Shown: one piece after another, positions 11,501 through 24,546 of the stretch
Layout of the letters: the number at the start of each line of letters is the position of its first letter
Numbering within the stretch: the stretch's first letter is position 1
Source: Zopfochytrium polystomum
Taxonomy: Eukaryota > Chytridiomycota > Chytridiomycetes > Chytridiales > Chytridiaceae
Length of the DNA stretch: 64,000 bases
Assembly: GCA_025765615.1 (NCBI GenBank)
Contig: JAIVFJ010000052.1
Coordinates: 1-64,000, forward strand
Reading direction: 5' to 3'
Translations under genes and position numbers: made by a program
Notes under the pieces: generated by a model
Told to the model about the DNA's origin: nothing
The model's input: only the letters and a program-made list of their open reading frames with translations
Databases searched by the model: none

Positions 11501-12886
11501 GCCGCGGTGCCGGCGTCGGCGGGCGGCCCGCTGCAGCAGTCGGCCCCGCCGCCACAGACGCTGCGGGGGCGGCTGCAGATCCCGGCGTGGACGATCGCGA
11601 GCGGCAGCGCCGCAATGACGGGAAGCGACGCGGACGCGGTGGTCGAGTACTATTACGACCCGAGCAGCGGCGGCGTTGCGGCGACAGAGACACCGACTCC
11701 GCCGCCACGGGCGCCGCCGCCGCCGCCGCCGGCGCCTACCGCCGCGCGCCCGCCGCCGCTGAGCCTGCCGCGACGGCGCCGGGCGTCCAGTGACGCGACC
11801 GGGTTCGCGTTCCCGCCACCGCCGCCCACGACGCCGCCGTCAGCGCTGCGGCGGCTCGCGCAGCAGCATCAGCAGCCGCAGTCGCTGCCGCGACCATTGG
11901 TGTCGCGGGACGACAGCGTCCTGGCGCGGACCAGCACCAGCAGCAGCAGCATCACCCGCAGCAACAGCACCGGGAGGGCCGACGTCGGCGGCGGCGGCGG
12001 CGGCGTGGGCGGCGGGGCGGAACTGCACCACCCGCCGGCGCTGCCGCACCCGGAGCCGCCGTCGCCGCCGGCGGGCGCGGTCCCGATCGCCGTGAAGCCG
12101 CTGGCGCCGCCGCCGATGCCGATACCGCATCCTCCGGCGGCCGTCGTCAACGGAGGAGGGGTCGGGGTCGTCGGAGCGCCGGGCTGCCCTCGGGGGGGCG
12201 GCAGCCTGCCGCGCGGCGGCGGCGGCGGCGTGGGCCCCGTGCTGCAACCGCGCAGCGGCAGCCTCGCGCCGATCGTTCCGCCGAGCGGCAACGGCAGCGT
12301 CGTGGTCGTCGGCGGCGGCGGCGGCGGCCTCGGCAGCCCTGTGTCGGTGGGGAGCGGAGCGAGCAGCGGGTTCCTGTTCCTGGGCACGCCCGTCACGCGG
12401 GTCGTTGCGGTGCCCAAGACGAAGAAGAGGAAATCGAAGCGGCGCGCCGACGGCGGCGGCGGCGGCGGCGGCGGCGTGGACGCTGCTGCTGCTGCTGGTT
12501 CTGCTGCTGGTGCTGCTGGTGGTGGTGGTGGTGGTGGTGGTGCGGGTGGTGTCGCAGTCCGTGGCGCGCGGAGCAGCAGCCGGAGCAGCAGTCGCAGCAG
12601 CGACGGCGGTGGCGTCGGCGGGGTGTGGAGCAGCGGTGACGAGATTGTGGTCGTCGCTGGCGGCGGCGGCGGCGGCGGCGGGTCGCCGACGGGCGGTGCC
12701 CGCAGTCGCGGTCGCGGCGGGGGCGGAATCGGCGGAGTCGGCGGAGTCGGCGGAGTCAAAAGCGTAGGCGGAGGCAAGGTTGTCGCGTCGTCGGCGACGG
12801 TGGTGCCGCTCTCGGTTGTGATGGAGGGCGACACGGTGCGGGTCGCGGTCGCCGGGGCGGTGCCGCCTGGTGGAGGGGGGCGATAG
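5848..12886 (+). CDS. Alpha-arrestin-like protein with giant low-complexity tail
   Basis: Spliced from three exons, 5848-7040, 7159-8529 and 8637-12886; all junctions are phase 2. The start is the ATG in CACCCCATGG. Exon 1 carries an arrestin-N-like strand set (HVPLEGVVRVQVPFRL, then SLAVALVGECVY). The first junction yields HVDFPFRIMVPTSLPPS, like the conserved FPF..PxxLPPS of arrestin-N, which supports the unusual donor GTTGAG. Exon 3 begins with a probable arrestin-C region (ELTLDVPFHPRRP, YFPVHVAVAVP) up to about 9560. A PPPY motif near 7720 would suit a Nedd4/Rsp5-type WW ligase, the known partner of alpha-arrestins that recruit ubiquitin ligase to membrane cargo. The remaining >1000 residues are Ser/Pro/Ala/Gly low complexity with a basic KTKKRKSKRR cluster near 12420. 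One +1 frame break falls at the G5 run 10051-10055. The family call is by motif, not alignment. Confidence 0.7.
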
Positions 12887-14306
12887 CAGGTTACACTCCG
12901 CTTGGGGGAGAGGACGCTTATTCGTGTGCTTCATTTTTTTTTTTTTTTTTTTTTTTTGTTTGTGTGTGGGGCGGGGATGACGCGGTACAGTGTGCCGTGG
13001 TTCTCTTTGTTGGATTGTTCGTTCTGTGTTCTCAGATGGATCCCCCATTTCATTCAGTTTCCTTTTCAGCTTCTTTTTTTTTTTTTTTTTTTTTTTTTTG
13101 TTTTTTGGCTTTTCTCTTCTCTCTCCCTTGGTGTTTGTTATGTTTGTTCGGTTATGCTCTTTTTCCCTTGCATGCTCTTTTCACCCTCTTGTGTTTTTTC
13201 TCTTGTTTGTTTCCTTCTATGTAGTTAGTTCCTCGACCCTCTTTCTCTTTCTCGTTCTCTTTCTCTTTCTCATCATCATCGATCCCTTCTTTCGTCCTCC
13301 CCCTCGCCAATCCCTATGAGCTTCTCGTTTTTCCCACATGCGTCGATCGATCGATCGATTGATTCCTCCCTCCCGCTTCCAGATAGATTTCCGCCGACCC
13401 CCAACCCACCCCCCAACCCCCTGATTTTGATGGGTTTTCTTTTTGTTTTTTTTCCCTTTTTTTTTTTTTTTTCTTTCTTGATTTGAGTGGAGTTGTTGCC
13501 ACCAGAGCAGAGGCCCGGTCTTTGTCGTGGTCGTCCCCCCACATCTTCTCCTCGTCGTACTCTTCCTTGCTTCCTTCCTTCCTTCCATCCATCCTGTTCC
13601 AACACACCAGGCAATCCCCCCCCCCAAGCCCCCCATGATTCCGGACCCTTCCCCCCGTTTGCCCATTTTTTCATTTCATTTCATTTCATGCTACATACAC
13701 TCTGCTTCATACTACTACTACATGAATTGCTCTCCCTCTCTCTCTTTCTTTCTTTCTCCCCCGCTCCCCCCCCACCCCCCCCCCCTTTACTTCTCCTCTT
13801 GGTAGTTTTTCTTTCTTCCCATTGTTTCTTTCTTTTTCTTGTGTGCTTTTTTCTTCTTCCTCGATCCTTTATTTCGTTTTTTCTTTTTTGTGCTTGAAAG
13901 AGAAAGAAAAGAATCGTCTTCGCGCTTTTTCCACATACATTCATCGAAACACGACTCTTTTTGCGTTTGCCTTTTTTTTGTGTCCAGTCAGTCATCGAGT
14001 GAGTGGCGCGAATTGTGTCGCCGTCCGTCCATTCGTTTTGGCCGAGAGAATCGAATAGAGAGGCGAGTGGGTCCCGATTTTTTTTTTTTTTTTTCAAACT
14101 CCGCGATCTCAGCCGCCGCCGCCGCCTCCGCAGACGCCCGCCGTTCGCTTTCCAGCTGAAGCCGTCGTTGTCGAGCAACGAGTGGGAGGGCGGCCGCGAG
14201 GCGCATCCCCCCAGATCTACTACTGCGCGCTGCACAATCGGGCTCCGAGCAGCCCCCTCGGAACCCTCTCGGAACCTAGAGCCACCAGAGCGCCACCCTT
14301 GCGATC
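12887..14306. other. Intergenic, poly-T and pyrimidine rich
   Basis: Between the arrestin stop and the Munc18 start. It holds T runs (12936-12957, 13075-13100, 13457-13472, 14080-14094), CTTT/CCTT microsatellites and GATCGATCGATC near 13345. I find no spliced gene or tRNA. It probably contains the arrestin 3' UTR and the Munc18 promoter and 5' UTR. Confidence 0.6.
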
Positions 14307-15035
14307 ATGGTCAACCTCAAGGAGCTCATCAAGAAGCGTAAGGACGGATCGTCCCGGGGGGAGGGGGGGGGGGGGGGGGGGGGGCCTTCATTTTGTTCTT
14401 CCGTCTCCTTTCTTTACCCCAGCCCCCCGCGCCAATCGCTTCGATCGAACCCGACTCACCCCGATTTCCCTCATCTCAAACGCAAACAACCCGCTCCTCC
14501 CCAGGCATCATCTGCGACATGATCCGCTCGGTGCAGCCGTCTTCGAAATGGAAAATCGTCGTGATCGACGCAAAGTCGCTCAAGATCCTCAACAACGCGT
14601 GCAAGATGCACGACATTCTCGAGGAGAACGTGTCGCGTAAGGCGCCGCCTTCCCCCTCTCTCCTTCCCCCCGCTTCCCACCTACCACTCTCCCCCCCCAC
14701 CCTTTCCCGCTTGCTCCCTCGCACCTAACACCACTTCTCCCAAACCCTTATTTTCGCAGTCGTCGAAGACATCTCCCGCAAGCGCACGTCGTACAGCACC
14801 AAAGACGCGATCTACTTTCTGTCGGCGTCGGCCGACTCGGTGGCGGCGCTGATCGACGACTTTTCCAAGGGCGGCAAGCCCATGTACGCGTCGGCGCACG
14901 TCTTTTTCACGTCGGCGCTGCCGGACGCCTTGTTTGAAAAGATCAAAAAGGCCGGGATCGCTGGGTTTATCAAGACGCTGCAGGAGCTGAACATCGATTT
15001 TATTGGTGAGACCGGGTTTGGGGGGAAGAGTTTTT

Positions 15036-15093
<58 letters not shown>

Positions 15094-16112
15094 GCGCTCT
15101 AACACAGAAAGGGGGGGGGGGAAAATATAGCGGCCGAGTCTCAGGTCTTTACGGTCGACTTGCCCAACAGCCTCTACGCGCTGTACAATCCTCCGACGCC
15201 CAGCACGCTCAGCCACGAAATCACGGCCATCGCGCGGAGGGTAGGGTGAACCACGGCCCTCCCCTTCTCCCACCTAGCATGCATTAACAAAGCCTGCCGT
15301 CCACGTCTACCCCTCAACAACAACAACAACAACAACAATAACAACAACAACCGAACGAAGCTCCTCTCCGTCTTCTCCACAACCTCCGAGTTCCCGTTCA
15401 TCCGGTACTACGACCCGCGCGGCGAGAAGCGCAGCCTGTCGTGCCGGCTGGCGACGGCGCTGCAGCAGGAGCTGGACGCGCTGCGGGAGGTGGACCCAGA
15501 GTTTGCGCGAAACGGCGGCGGGACGGCGGCGGGGTTCAAGCGGCCGATCCTGATTGTGGTCGAGCGCGCGTACGACCTGATGGCGCCGCTGCTGCACGAG
15601 TTTACGTACCAGGCCATGATGAACGATTTGCTGACGCTGGAGGGGGGGAAGTATATGTACGTGTGTTTGTGTTTGTTTTTGTAGGGGGGGGCGGTTGTTG
15701 TTGCTGTTGTTGTTATTGACGGTTGTGGCGGTTTTCGGAGGTGGGGCCGGGGGGGGTTGGGGGTGGGGACAACGCTTTGTGCGTGCAAAACTGACGTCTT
15801 CGTCTTGCTAAATATGGGCTGGCCAACAATCCCGCACAACCACAACCTCCGTGTGTGGGGCAGATACCAGTCGGAAGGCGACAGCACCGCGCAGCGAGCG
15901 AATTTGGACGAAACGGATCCCATCTGGGTGAGTGACGAGGGGGGGATTTGTGGAGTAAACGAGTTAAAGAGCTGCGCCAAGCTGCAAACACTTTCACGTA
16001 CCCTGCGTTTGGATCTCTGACACACAATCTTCCCATAAAAACCCCAACACAACTCCAATAACGATATACACGCAACCACACGCCCTCCAAACGTTCCCTG
16101 TATCGCTGGGGG

Positions 16113-16149
<37 letters not shown>

Positions 16150-16520
16150 AGATGCTCATCCGACACTGGCACTTTGCCGAAGCCGTCGAGTACATCCGCG
16201 AAAACTTTAACCGGTTCCTCTCGGAGAACAAGGCCGCCGTGTCGGCGCTGGGGCACGACCCGTAAGGGCCTTCTTTTTTTCTTTTGTTTCCATGTCGCTC
16301 GCTGGATAGCCAAAACCGATTTTGGCACTTGCCCCTTGCTAAACGTTTTTTTTTTTTTTTTGTTCTGCTTGGCTCCCCTACAAAACCTCCCACGGCAAAC
16401 CCCAAGAGCCGCGTCCGGCCTCGACAGTCTTTCCAAGATGAAAGACACTCTGACGGCGCTGCCGCAGTTCCAGGACATGAAATCAAAGGTGCTGTCAAAA
16501 AAGCTTCCTCCTCCTCCCTC

Positions 16521-16559
<39 letters not shown>

Positions 16560-16845
16560 TCGGGTTTCACGAGCCGAACGGCCTCACACCGTATTGAGAG
16601 TTGATCCCCCTTTTATACAAACACACAGTTTTTCTGCGCACATCAACATCTGCCAAGAGTCGAAAACTATCTTTGAGCGGCGGAAGCTGGACTCGTTGGC
16701 GGCTTTGGAGCAGGTTAGACCAAGCAAAATGTTCACGGCGGGTTTTGGGGAGGAGGGGGAAGTCACACCCGCGGCTCTCTCTCATTATGTGTTCGTTGTC
16801 TGGACGCTTCACCTTGCGAACTATGAATGTCGTCGCACGGCTCCC

Positions 16846-16898
<53 letters not shown>

Positions 16899-18767
16899 AA
16901 AAACTCAAACGCTTCAAGGATCTTGCAATGGGCGAAACGGCGGACGGCCGAGTTCCGCGAAACGTCATGATCGACATGGTACCGCTGCTTGACGAGCCGA
17001 CCATACCGTAAGCGCATCTGGGTCCGCCATCCCAGCCTTCTTCCCTAACTCCGCCTTACGAGGGCCACAGAGGCGCCCCACGCTCTCCCCCGCCTTTCTT
17101 TTTTTCCCTCGTCATACTAATACTGCATCTAAACTGATTCCCCACCCTTCTCTCCCTTTCTATGATTTGCGCTACCCACTGCGTCCTGTCCCCCTGTGAT
17201 AACCCACCCTCTTCAAAACTGACTCCGCACAGCGCGACCGACAAGCTGCGGCTTCTGATCCTCTACATCATCTCGCAAGAGGGCATCCAGGACAGCGACC
17301 GGCGGCGGCTACTCGAAGTGTCCAAGCTGTCGCTGGAGGACTCGCAGGCGATCACGAACCTGAGCCACCTGGGCGTGCGGCTGACGGGGACCGGCGACAA
17401 GCGGAACAAGGCGAACATGGTGCGCGACGAACGACGGGGGTTGTTTTTGCGTTTCGAAGCTGACCTTTTTTTTTTCTTTTTTTCCGCTCCTCTTTGCTCG
17501 CATCGATTTCCTTCCGACTGCAATCCAGAACAAGTACTCGTACTATGGCCGCGTCGCGGAGAAGAAGAAGAAAAAGAAGAAAAAGGGCGCCGACGATCAG
17601 CTGCCGTACGACCTGTCGCGGTTCGTGCCGCTCGTCAAGTACCTGTTGGAGGTACGAAGGGTCGCCTTGATTTATCCCTTTGTTGTTGTCGTCGTTGTTA
17701 CCAGAAGTGAAGCGTTGAAGGCCCGTCAGGGTCTGCGATGTGTTGTATCGGCCGAACAATTGCAGCAACCAACCCCCGTCTTTGTTCCCCCGACGCACTT
17801 TAAAATCCCCGGACCGCCCCCAACAATCACAGGACCAAATCGCCAACACGCTGGACGCCGACATCTTCCCGTGGGTGCAGGTGCCGACAGCCGAGGAGAT
17901 TGCCTCTGCGACGCACCCGGCGTCGGGCACCGCGGCGGCGGGCGCGGGGGCGGCCGCAAAGTCGGTTTTTTCCGGGAAGGCGGGCGGCGTCGGCGCCGGG
18001 TTCCAGCCGCTGCCGAACGCGGCGAACCCGCACTCGCTGCGCACGACGCGGCCGTCGTGGTCGCGGCCCAAGGCCGCTGGCGCTGGTGGCGGCGGCGGCG
18101 GTGGCTCGGGTGGAACGGCGGCGGGCGACGGCGGCGGCGGCGGCGGGGGCGGCGGCGGCAACGGCGGGGCGGCGGACCCGGAGGACATGCGGCGCAACGG
18201 GCCGAGGATCGTGCTGTTTGTGATGGGCGGGCTGACGTTTTCCGAGATGCGCGCGTCGTACGAGGTCGCGAAGGAGTCGAGGCGGGATATCGTGATCGGT
18301 GCGTTGTGTGTGTGTGTGTGTGTTTTATTTTTATTTTATTTTTTATTTTATTTTTTTTTATTTTTTTTTCTTTTCGCTCCTTGTGTGTTACGCTTGGGAG
18401 TGTGGTATATGCCCTCTACCCGTCTCACACTGCCCCGTCTAACTTTGTCGTTCCCCTTTCCGCAGGATCAACGAGCATCGTCAACCCCGTTCAGTTCGTG
18501 TCGATCCTCAAGGAGCTCCACAAGACCGAGGGCCACCTGACGACGGGGGGCGGGTCGGCGCAGACGTCGCTGACGAACCTGGCCGGGGCCAACAGCGCGT
18601 CGACGTCGCCGTCGGGGAGCATCACCTTGCTGGCAGACGGTGGCGGAAAGGGCGGGAAGGACGGCGGCGGGAAGGACGGCGGTGCGAAGCCGCCCGGCGC
18701 CGCCGGCGGCAAGGAAGAGAAGAAGGGCGTCGCCGTGCTCAAGGGGCTGTTCAAGCAGGCCAAGTAG
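14307..18767 (+). CDS. STXBP1: Sec1/Munc18-family syntaxin-binding protein
   Basis: Fourteen exons assemble into a clean 775-residue frame: 14307-14337, 14505-14636, 14760-15005, 15131-15240, 15361-15656, 15864-15927, 16152-16261, 16407-16493, 16629-16713, 16919-17007, 17233-17419, 17529-17651, 17833-18298, 18466-18767. Recognisable SM-protein blocks run in order: MVNLKELIKKR, KWKIVVIDAKSLKILN.ACKM.DILEENV, DAIYFL, HVFFTSALPD, NIDFI, EFPFIRYYDPR, PILIVVERAYDLMAPLLHEFTYQAM, LRHWHFAEA-type, TDKLRLLILYIISQEG, and IVLFVMGGLTFSEMRASYEVA near the end. SM proteins clamp syntaxin/SNARE bundles and drive vesicle fusion at the plasma membrane. Oddities are a Gly/Ala-rich insert in exon 13, a lysine run in exon 12, a GGKGGKD-type C-terminal tail, and introns packed with homopolymers. 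Donor GTCAAA at 16494 is non-consensus but needed for the frame. The symbol means family, not orthologue. Confidence 0.93.
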
Positions 18768-18802
18768 AGGCTTGTTTTGTGCGCGTGTGTCCGGACGTGG
18801 GT

Positions 18803-18842
<40 letters not shown>

Positions 18843-19269
18843 CTCTTGGCGTGCGAGGAAATGGTACTTGCTTACCTTGAGCTACGCGTGCACGGACAGA
18901 TTTGAGGAGGCGTTTGCACGACCGTACCAAATCGATAGAATGAGAGGTTAACGAAAACAAATCCAGAATAATTCTATTTTACAGCGTCCGAGTGCACATC
19001 GCATAGTGTAAAACGCAGAACAAACCAATTGCGTAGAAGGGGGGAGGGGGGGACACCACGGTGAAAGGGCGCAGGGGGGTGGGTAGCTTGAGCTTGTGTT
19101 TAGGAAATGAGAAAAAAGAAGAAAAAAAAATGTGCCAGGGATAAATTATAGCGGCATCGAGCCTCAAAAACTTTGAAGAAAAAGTTTGACGAAGAGGAAA
19201 GCAGGGAAGACCGAACCGAACGGCGACACGCTCTCTTGAAGACCGTGCGTGGCAGGTATCCGATGCTCT
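18768..19269. other. Convergent intergenic region
   Basis: Lies between the Munc18 stop and the stop of the minus-strand gene. A T run at 18807-18840 and A/G-rich sequence at 19020-19135 probably belong to the two 3' UTRs. No other feature was seen. Confidence 0.6.
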
Positions 19270-22200
19270 TCACGACGGCAGCGAGCCCGCGATCTCCCCG
19301 CTCGGCGCAACGGTCCCCGCCGCGGGTCCCGGATCCGCGGCGCTACCGTCTGCGTCATCGCCTTCGTCTCCGGCCGCAGCGTCATCGTCCCCCGCGTCGT
19401 CGTCGTCGAGCGCGACAGACGCGTTAGCGGACGCCGCCGCAGCCGCCAACGCGGCAGCAGCCGCAGCGCTTCTCCTGCCCTTCCTTCCCGTCGTCGTCGT
19501 CGTCGTCGTCGTCGCCTGCGTCGGCGGCAACAGCATCTTTGGCGCCCTCGCGCGGACGGCGTGGACAATGACGGACGCGTGCACGCGGGCGAAACCGCGG
19601 CCGTAGGAGCCGACGAGGTGGCACGCGAGGGCGAGCTCGTCGCGGCGGAGGAACTTTGCGACGCAGCGGCGCCAGAATGCGTCAAAGTCCTTCCAGTCGT
19701 CGGGAGGGTTGTCGCCGGTGGTTGGGTCGACGAAGGCGGGGAGGCGCGGGGCGGGGCGGGCGCGGAGGGCGAGGCGGTGGCGGAAGCGGACTCGGGTGGT
19801 TGCGGCGGCGACGGTGGAGGCGGGGAGGCGGCGGGACGGGGAGGCGGCGGCGAGAGGTTGCGGGGGGTAGAAAGGGTCGTCGTCGTCGTCGTCGCAGCGC
19901 TCGACGGAGGCGATTGTGTGCTGTTTGGAGAGGATGCGCAGCTGCTTGACGTAGAGATCTTTCAGGCGGGCGGGGTCGGGGGACATTCTCTGAGGAGGGG
20001 TTGGGTGTGCAAGAAGTGGGGTGGAGAACGTGAGGGGGATGCAAATTAGACGGGGGAAGAGTCACGACCGGCGCAGTGCTCGTCAAGGGCGGGGCAGTTT
20101 ACTCACCATCGCGGCGATTGCCTGCACGTAAACCAACCGTACTCTGCGCACTCTCCACCATCTTGAGCGGAGAGACAGCATTACAAACGTGGCATCAAAA
20201 TCTGAGCACGGCATTTCCCCATCCCACCGCACCCTTCCAAACATGGAGACGGAGAGAAAAGATTACCGCTGGATAGTCTTGATCGAATTCGTCAAAAAGG
20301 AGCGTCGCTTCGCAGCCAAGCAAATGCGCCAAACCCTAGTGAAGGGTACCGCTACGCAGTCAGTTCCGTTTGCCAAAACGAAGGCCCACACACACACACC
20401 ACACACCACACACCCAAACCCACACCCACACCCACACGAACCTCTGCAACCGTCGTATCGCGACGTATATCAGCATCGCGTGCTTCATGAAGTTCTATCA
20501 TCAAGCTAGGCATTAGCCGCAACGGAGTTACCTCCCCCAACGCCCAGCTCACCTGCATCCACAGCGGCGGCCTCGCGACGCCCGCCCTCCACGGCACGTC
20601 GATCGCGCCCGCCGTCGCCTTACCGTAAAACGCGTTCGCGAGCGCCGCGCCAATCTTCGAGTTCGCTCGCCGCGGGGGCGGGCGCATCTGGTCCGTCGAC
20701 GCCGCCGGGTAGATGTACGCGGAGACGGACCTCGAGGGGACGGACGACGCCGCGACGGAGGGTCTGTGGGGTTGCTGTGCGGCGGCGGGGAAGAGGACGA
20801 GTTGCGCGGGGTCCGCGGTGGATCTGGAGGCGCGGCGGGAGAGGAGGAGCGGGTTAAGGCGCCCGACGGGGCGGTGCGAGGGGGAGCGCGGGGCGGGGCC
20901 GGTGGTGTGGAAGGTGTCGTCGTCGGCGGCGATGGAGGAGGAGGAGGAGGAGGGGGGAGGAGGAGGAGGAAGGGGTGTCGGAGTCGCTGTCGGGGGCGTG
21001 GTTGCGGTGGTGGTGGAAGGTGATTTCGGGCATGAAGGAGGCGACGGAGATGCTGCGTCTGCGGGCGGGGTTGGGGTGGAACGATGACGCGGCGGCGGCG
21101 GGGGCGGGCTGGGCGGGCTGGGCGGCGGCGGGGGGCGGCGGGGCGGGAGGCGGCGCTGCGCGGGCGGGTCTGCCATGCGGTCGGGTCGATTGTCGCGGCG
21201 GTTCTCGTCGGCGCGGTGTTAGCGGCGGCCGCTGCGGCGGCGGGAGGGAAGGCGGAGGAAGTGGAGGCGAGCGAGGCGGCGTCGGAGAGGTCGAATAGCG
21301 CGGCGTTGTCGTCGTGGGCCGCTGTTGTCGTCGGGGCGCCTGCGGTCGCGCGGGCGCTGTGCCAGTCGTCGAAAGCGCTGGGGGTGGGCTAAAGGTGGCA
21401 GGATTGGGTTGGTCAGAGGCGAAGGGTTTAGGGATCCTGAAAGGAGAAGAAAGAAAGAAAGAAACTCCGACTCACCGTCGCCCCGCGGTCCCCACCGTCC
21501 GTCGCGACGCCGGCCATCCCGCCGTTCTCAGTGGCGGCCCTGGGCCTGTGCACGACGGCCTCGACGTCAAACAGTCCTGCGCCGTACACGGCGCCGACGT
21601 CGTCCGAGATCCACAGGGCCGGCAGCGTGACGTTCATCGACGCGCGCTGGATGGCGCCGCCACCGCCGTCGCCGTCCGCGGCGGCATCATCGTTCTCGTC
21701 GTTGTCGACTGCAGCGACGTTCTGGTCGTTGAAAGGGATTGCGGGGGCGGCTGCGGCGGCGACGAGGGATTCGGTGGAGACGGGGCGGAGGGACATCCAG
21801 AGCCGCGTGTCGATGTGGGTGCGGACGATGGTGGCGAAGCGGTGGGAGGGCGGGCCGCCGGCGCCGTGGAGGTGGTGGTGGTGGTGGTGGAGAAACAGCG
21901 GTTGCTGGGCGGGCTTGGAGCGCGGTTTGCTCGGGGCGAACGAGTCGCGGAGCGGAGGGGGCGGGGGGTCGGGAGGAGCGGTGGCGGGGTCCGTGTTGCC
22001 GCCGGGGGCGCCGGTCGGGGCAGCGGTGGGCGGGGGCGGCTTGCGCGGCTGCGGCGGCGGGGGCGCGGCGACGTCGAGCTCGAGGGTGGTGACGCTGAGG
22101 GCGGGGGGGTTGGGGTTGGGGTGGGAGGCGGCCGGGGGTCGGTTTGCCGGGGCGGTCGAGACGGCGGCGGGCCTCCGAGCGTGGCCATTGGCGACCGCGG

Positions 22201-24515
22201 CGTCGGGCTGCGGCTGCTGCTGCGACGGCGGCGGCGGTGGCGGCGGCGGAGGAGGAGGAGGGATCTTGTATGGCCATTCGACCTTGTTGAGGTTCGCGGG
22301 GTGCTGCTCGGGGTGGCGGTGCGGGCCGAGGGGGTCGCCGTCGTACTGCAGGACCTGGCGATAGAGCTCGGTCTGGGCGGGGGTCGCGGCGCGGAGGCGG
22401 GGCTGCTGGTTCAGCTGGTTCGCGCCGCCGCCGTCGTGGGTGGCGGTAGTGGCGTTGGTAGATGTGGTGAGCGGCCGGCTGTGGTCCTGGAAGGCGGCGT
22501 GCAAGTCTGCGGCGGTCGCGTCGAGCGGCGGCACCGCTGCAGGGTTATCGAACCACCCGTCGGCGGTCAGGACGCCGACGATGCCGGCGGGCTCGGCGGG
22601 CTCGCCTGTCCGCGGGCGCACGGTGACTTCGGCGGGGTGCAGCGGCTGGGGCGTCGAGTGGTGGTTGTTGTGATGATGGTGGCGGGCGGCAGGTACTACG
22701 GCAGCGGCGTGTTTCGCGCGAGACGCGTTACCGTCGCCGCCGCCGCCGTCGCCTCCACCGAGGTCGCCGCGATGGGCGTCGCCGCCGCCGCCGCCGCCGC
22801 CACCGCCGTCGTCTTCGTTGTCGCCGGCGGCCGCAACCTCACCGCCGCCCAATTCCCCGCGCTCACCACCGTCGTCGCCACCCCCGTCCCCCGCAACCGC
22901 ACACGTTCCACCATCACCCTCACCGCTCCTCCTCCCCCCCACCACCTCCCTCCCTCCACCCTCCCCCTCCCCCTCCCCCTCCCCCTCCCGCTTCCCCCCC
23001 CTTCCCTTCCCCGCCGCCGCGGCCGCCGCGGCCGCCGCCGCAACCGCCCTCGCCGCCCTCTCCACCAATTTCCTCGCCCTCGCCTGCCTCTTCCTCAACG
23101 CGCCCAACGCGGCCGAAATATCCCCACCCGCCACAATCTCGCTCGTCGCCGGCGCCGCCGCCCCCGCGCGTTTTTTCGTGGTAGACCTTACCGCCCTGCC
23201 CTCGACGTAGTGGGCGAGGAGCGTCGCGGGGAGGGCGAGGGGCGGTTGGAAGGGCATGGGCGGGTGGTGGTGTTGTTGTTGCAGCTGCGACGACCTCGCC
23301 GACGAAGAAGACGGGGACGTGTCTGGCCGGCCGGCGTCGCCATCGTCGGTGGAGGAAGCCGCGGCCGCGGCAAAGACCGATCGCGACGCTTCGACGAGGA
23401 GGATCCGCGAGACGTCGGAGGCGCGGCACGTGAGGTTGTTGACGGCGAGGTCGCGGTCGAGGTTGCGGGTGCGCGGGCGGTGTTGCGGGTGGGTGGAGGC
23501 GGCGGGGTTGGCGTTGGGGGTGGCGGTGGCAGGGGCGGAGGAGGTGGAGGGGCGGTGGTGGTGGAGGTTGGTGGAGGAGGGAGGGAGCGAGGCGCGGCCG
23601 GAGACGATTGCGCGGCGGAGGTGGAGGCGGACGGAGGCGTTGCCGAGGCGCGGGCCGAGCGGGGCGATGAGGTGCGGGGTGGCGATGTTGTTGTCTTCGG
23701 ATGCTGCGGCGGCGGCGGTCGCCGCGGCGAGGGAGTAAGACGACGACGACGACGACGACGCCGCCGCGGCCGCCAAGGACGGCCACGAGGCGCCGACGGC
23801 GGCGGGAGCGGCGGCGGCCTGCCAGTTTGCAGCTGCAGCGGCTGCAGACTTGAGGGTTGCTGCGGCGGGCGGGATGCGCTGGAACGCGGACGAGACCCTG
23901 ACTTTGATGGCCTGTTTTTGCGGCGGGGGCGGGGGCGGGGGCGGCGGCGGCTGCCGCGGCTGCGACTGGGAAGGCGGGGTGGTCGTCTGGCGCGGCGCGG
24001 CGGCCGGCGGGTGGGCGGGGTGGCCGCGGTGCAGGGCGTCGACCGCGGCGGCGGTGGACAGGCGGGACGCCGGCGCGGAGGCAGCGGCGGGTGTGTTGTT
24101 GTGGTAGTTGTTGAGCTGCTGCTGCTCGGTCGCGCTGGTTCGCCTCGCCGACGACGACGGCGTAGCGGCGGCGCGCTTCTTTGCGGTGCCCGTCGTGCGC
24201 GACGGTGGCGGCGGCGGCGGGGTGGCGGGCGGCGCGGGGGTCGCGCGTTCGGGCAGCAGCATGGCGCGCGAGACCGGCGGCGGCTTGTACGTCGCCGTCG
24301 CCGTCGCTGCCGTTGCCGTCAGGGAGGCCCCGGAAATCGGCGGGGTCTGGTTCTGGACAAAGCCGTGGGCCCAGACGACGGTCTTGTTGACGCGACGACG
24401 CGCCGACTTTCTGCTCTCGGTGGTCACCAAGGCGCCGCCGATCCCCGGAACGGCGGCGGCCGCCGCGACAGAAGGAGTTGTACCGGCGGCGGCGGGGTCC
24501 GCGGCGCCGGGGTGC

Positions 24516-24546
<31 letters not shown>

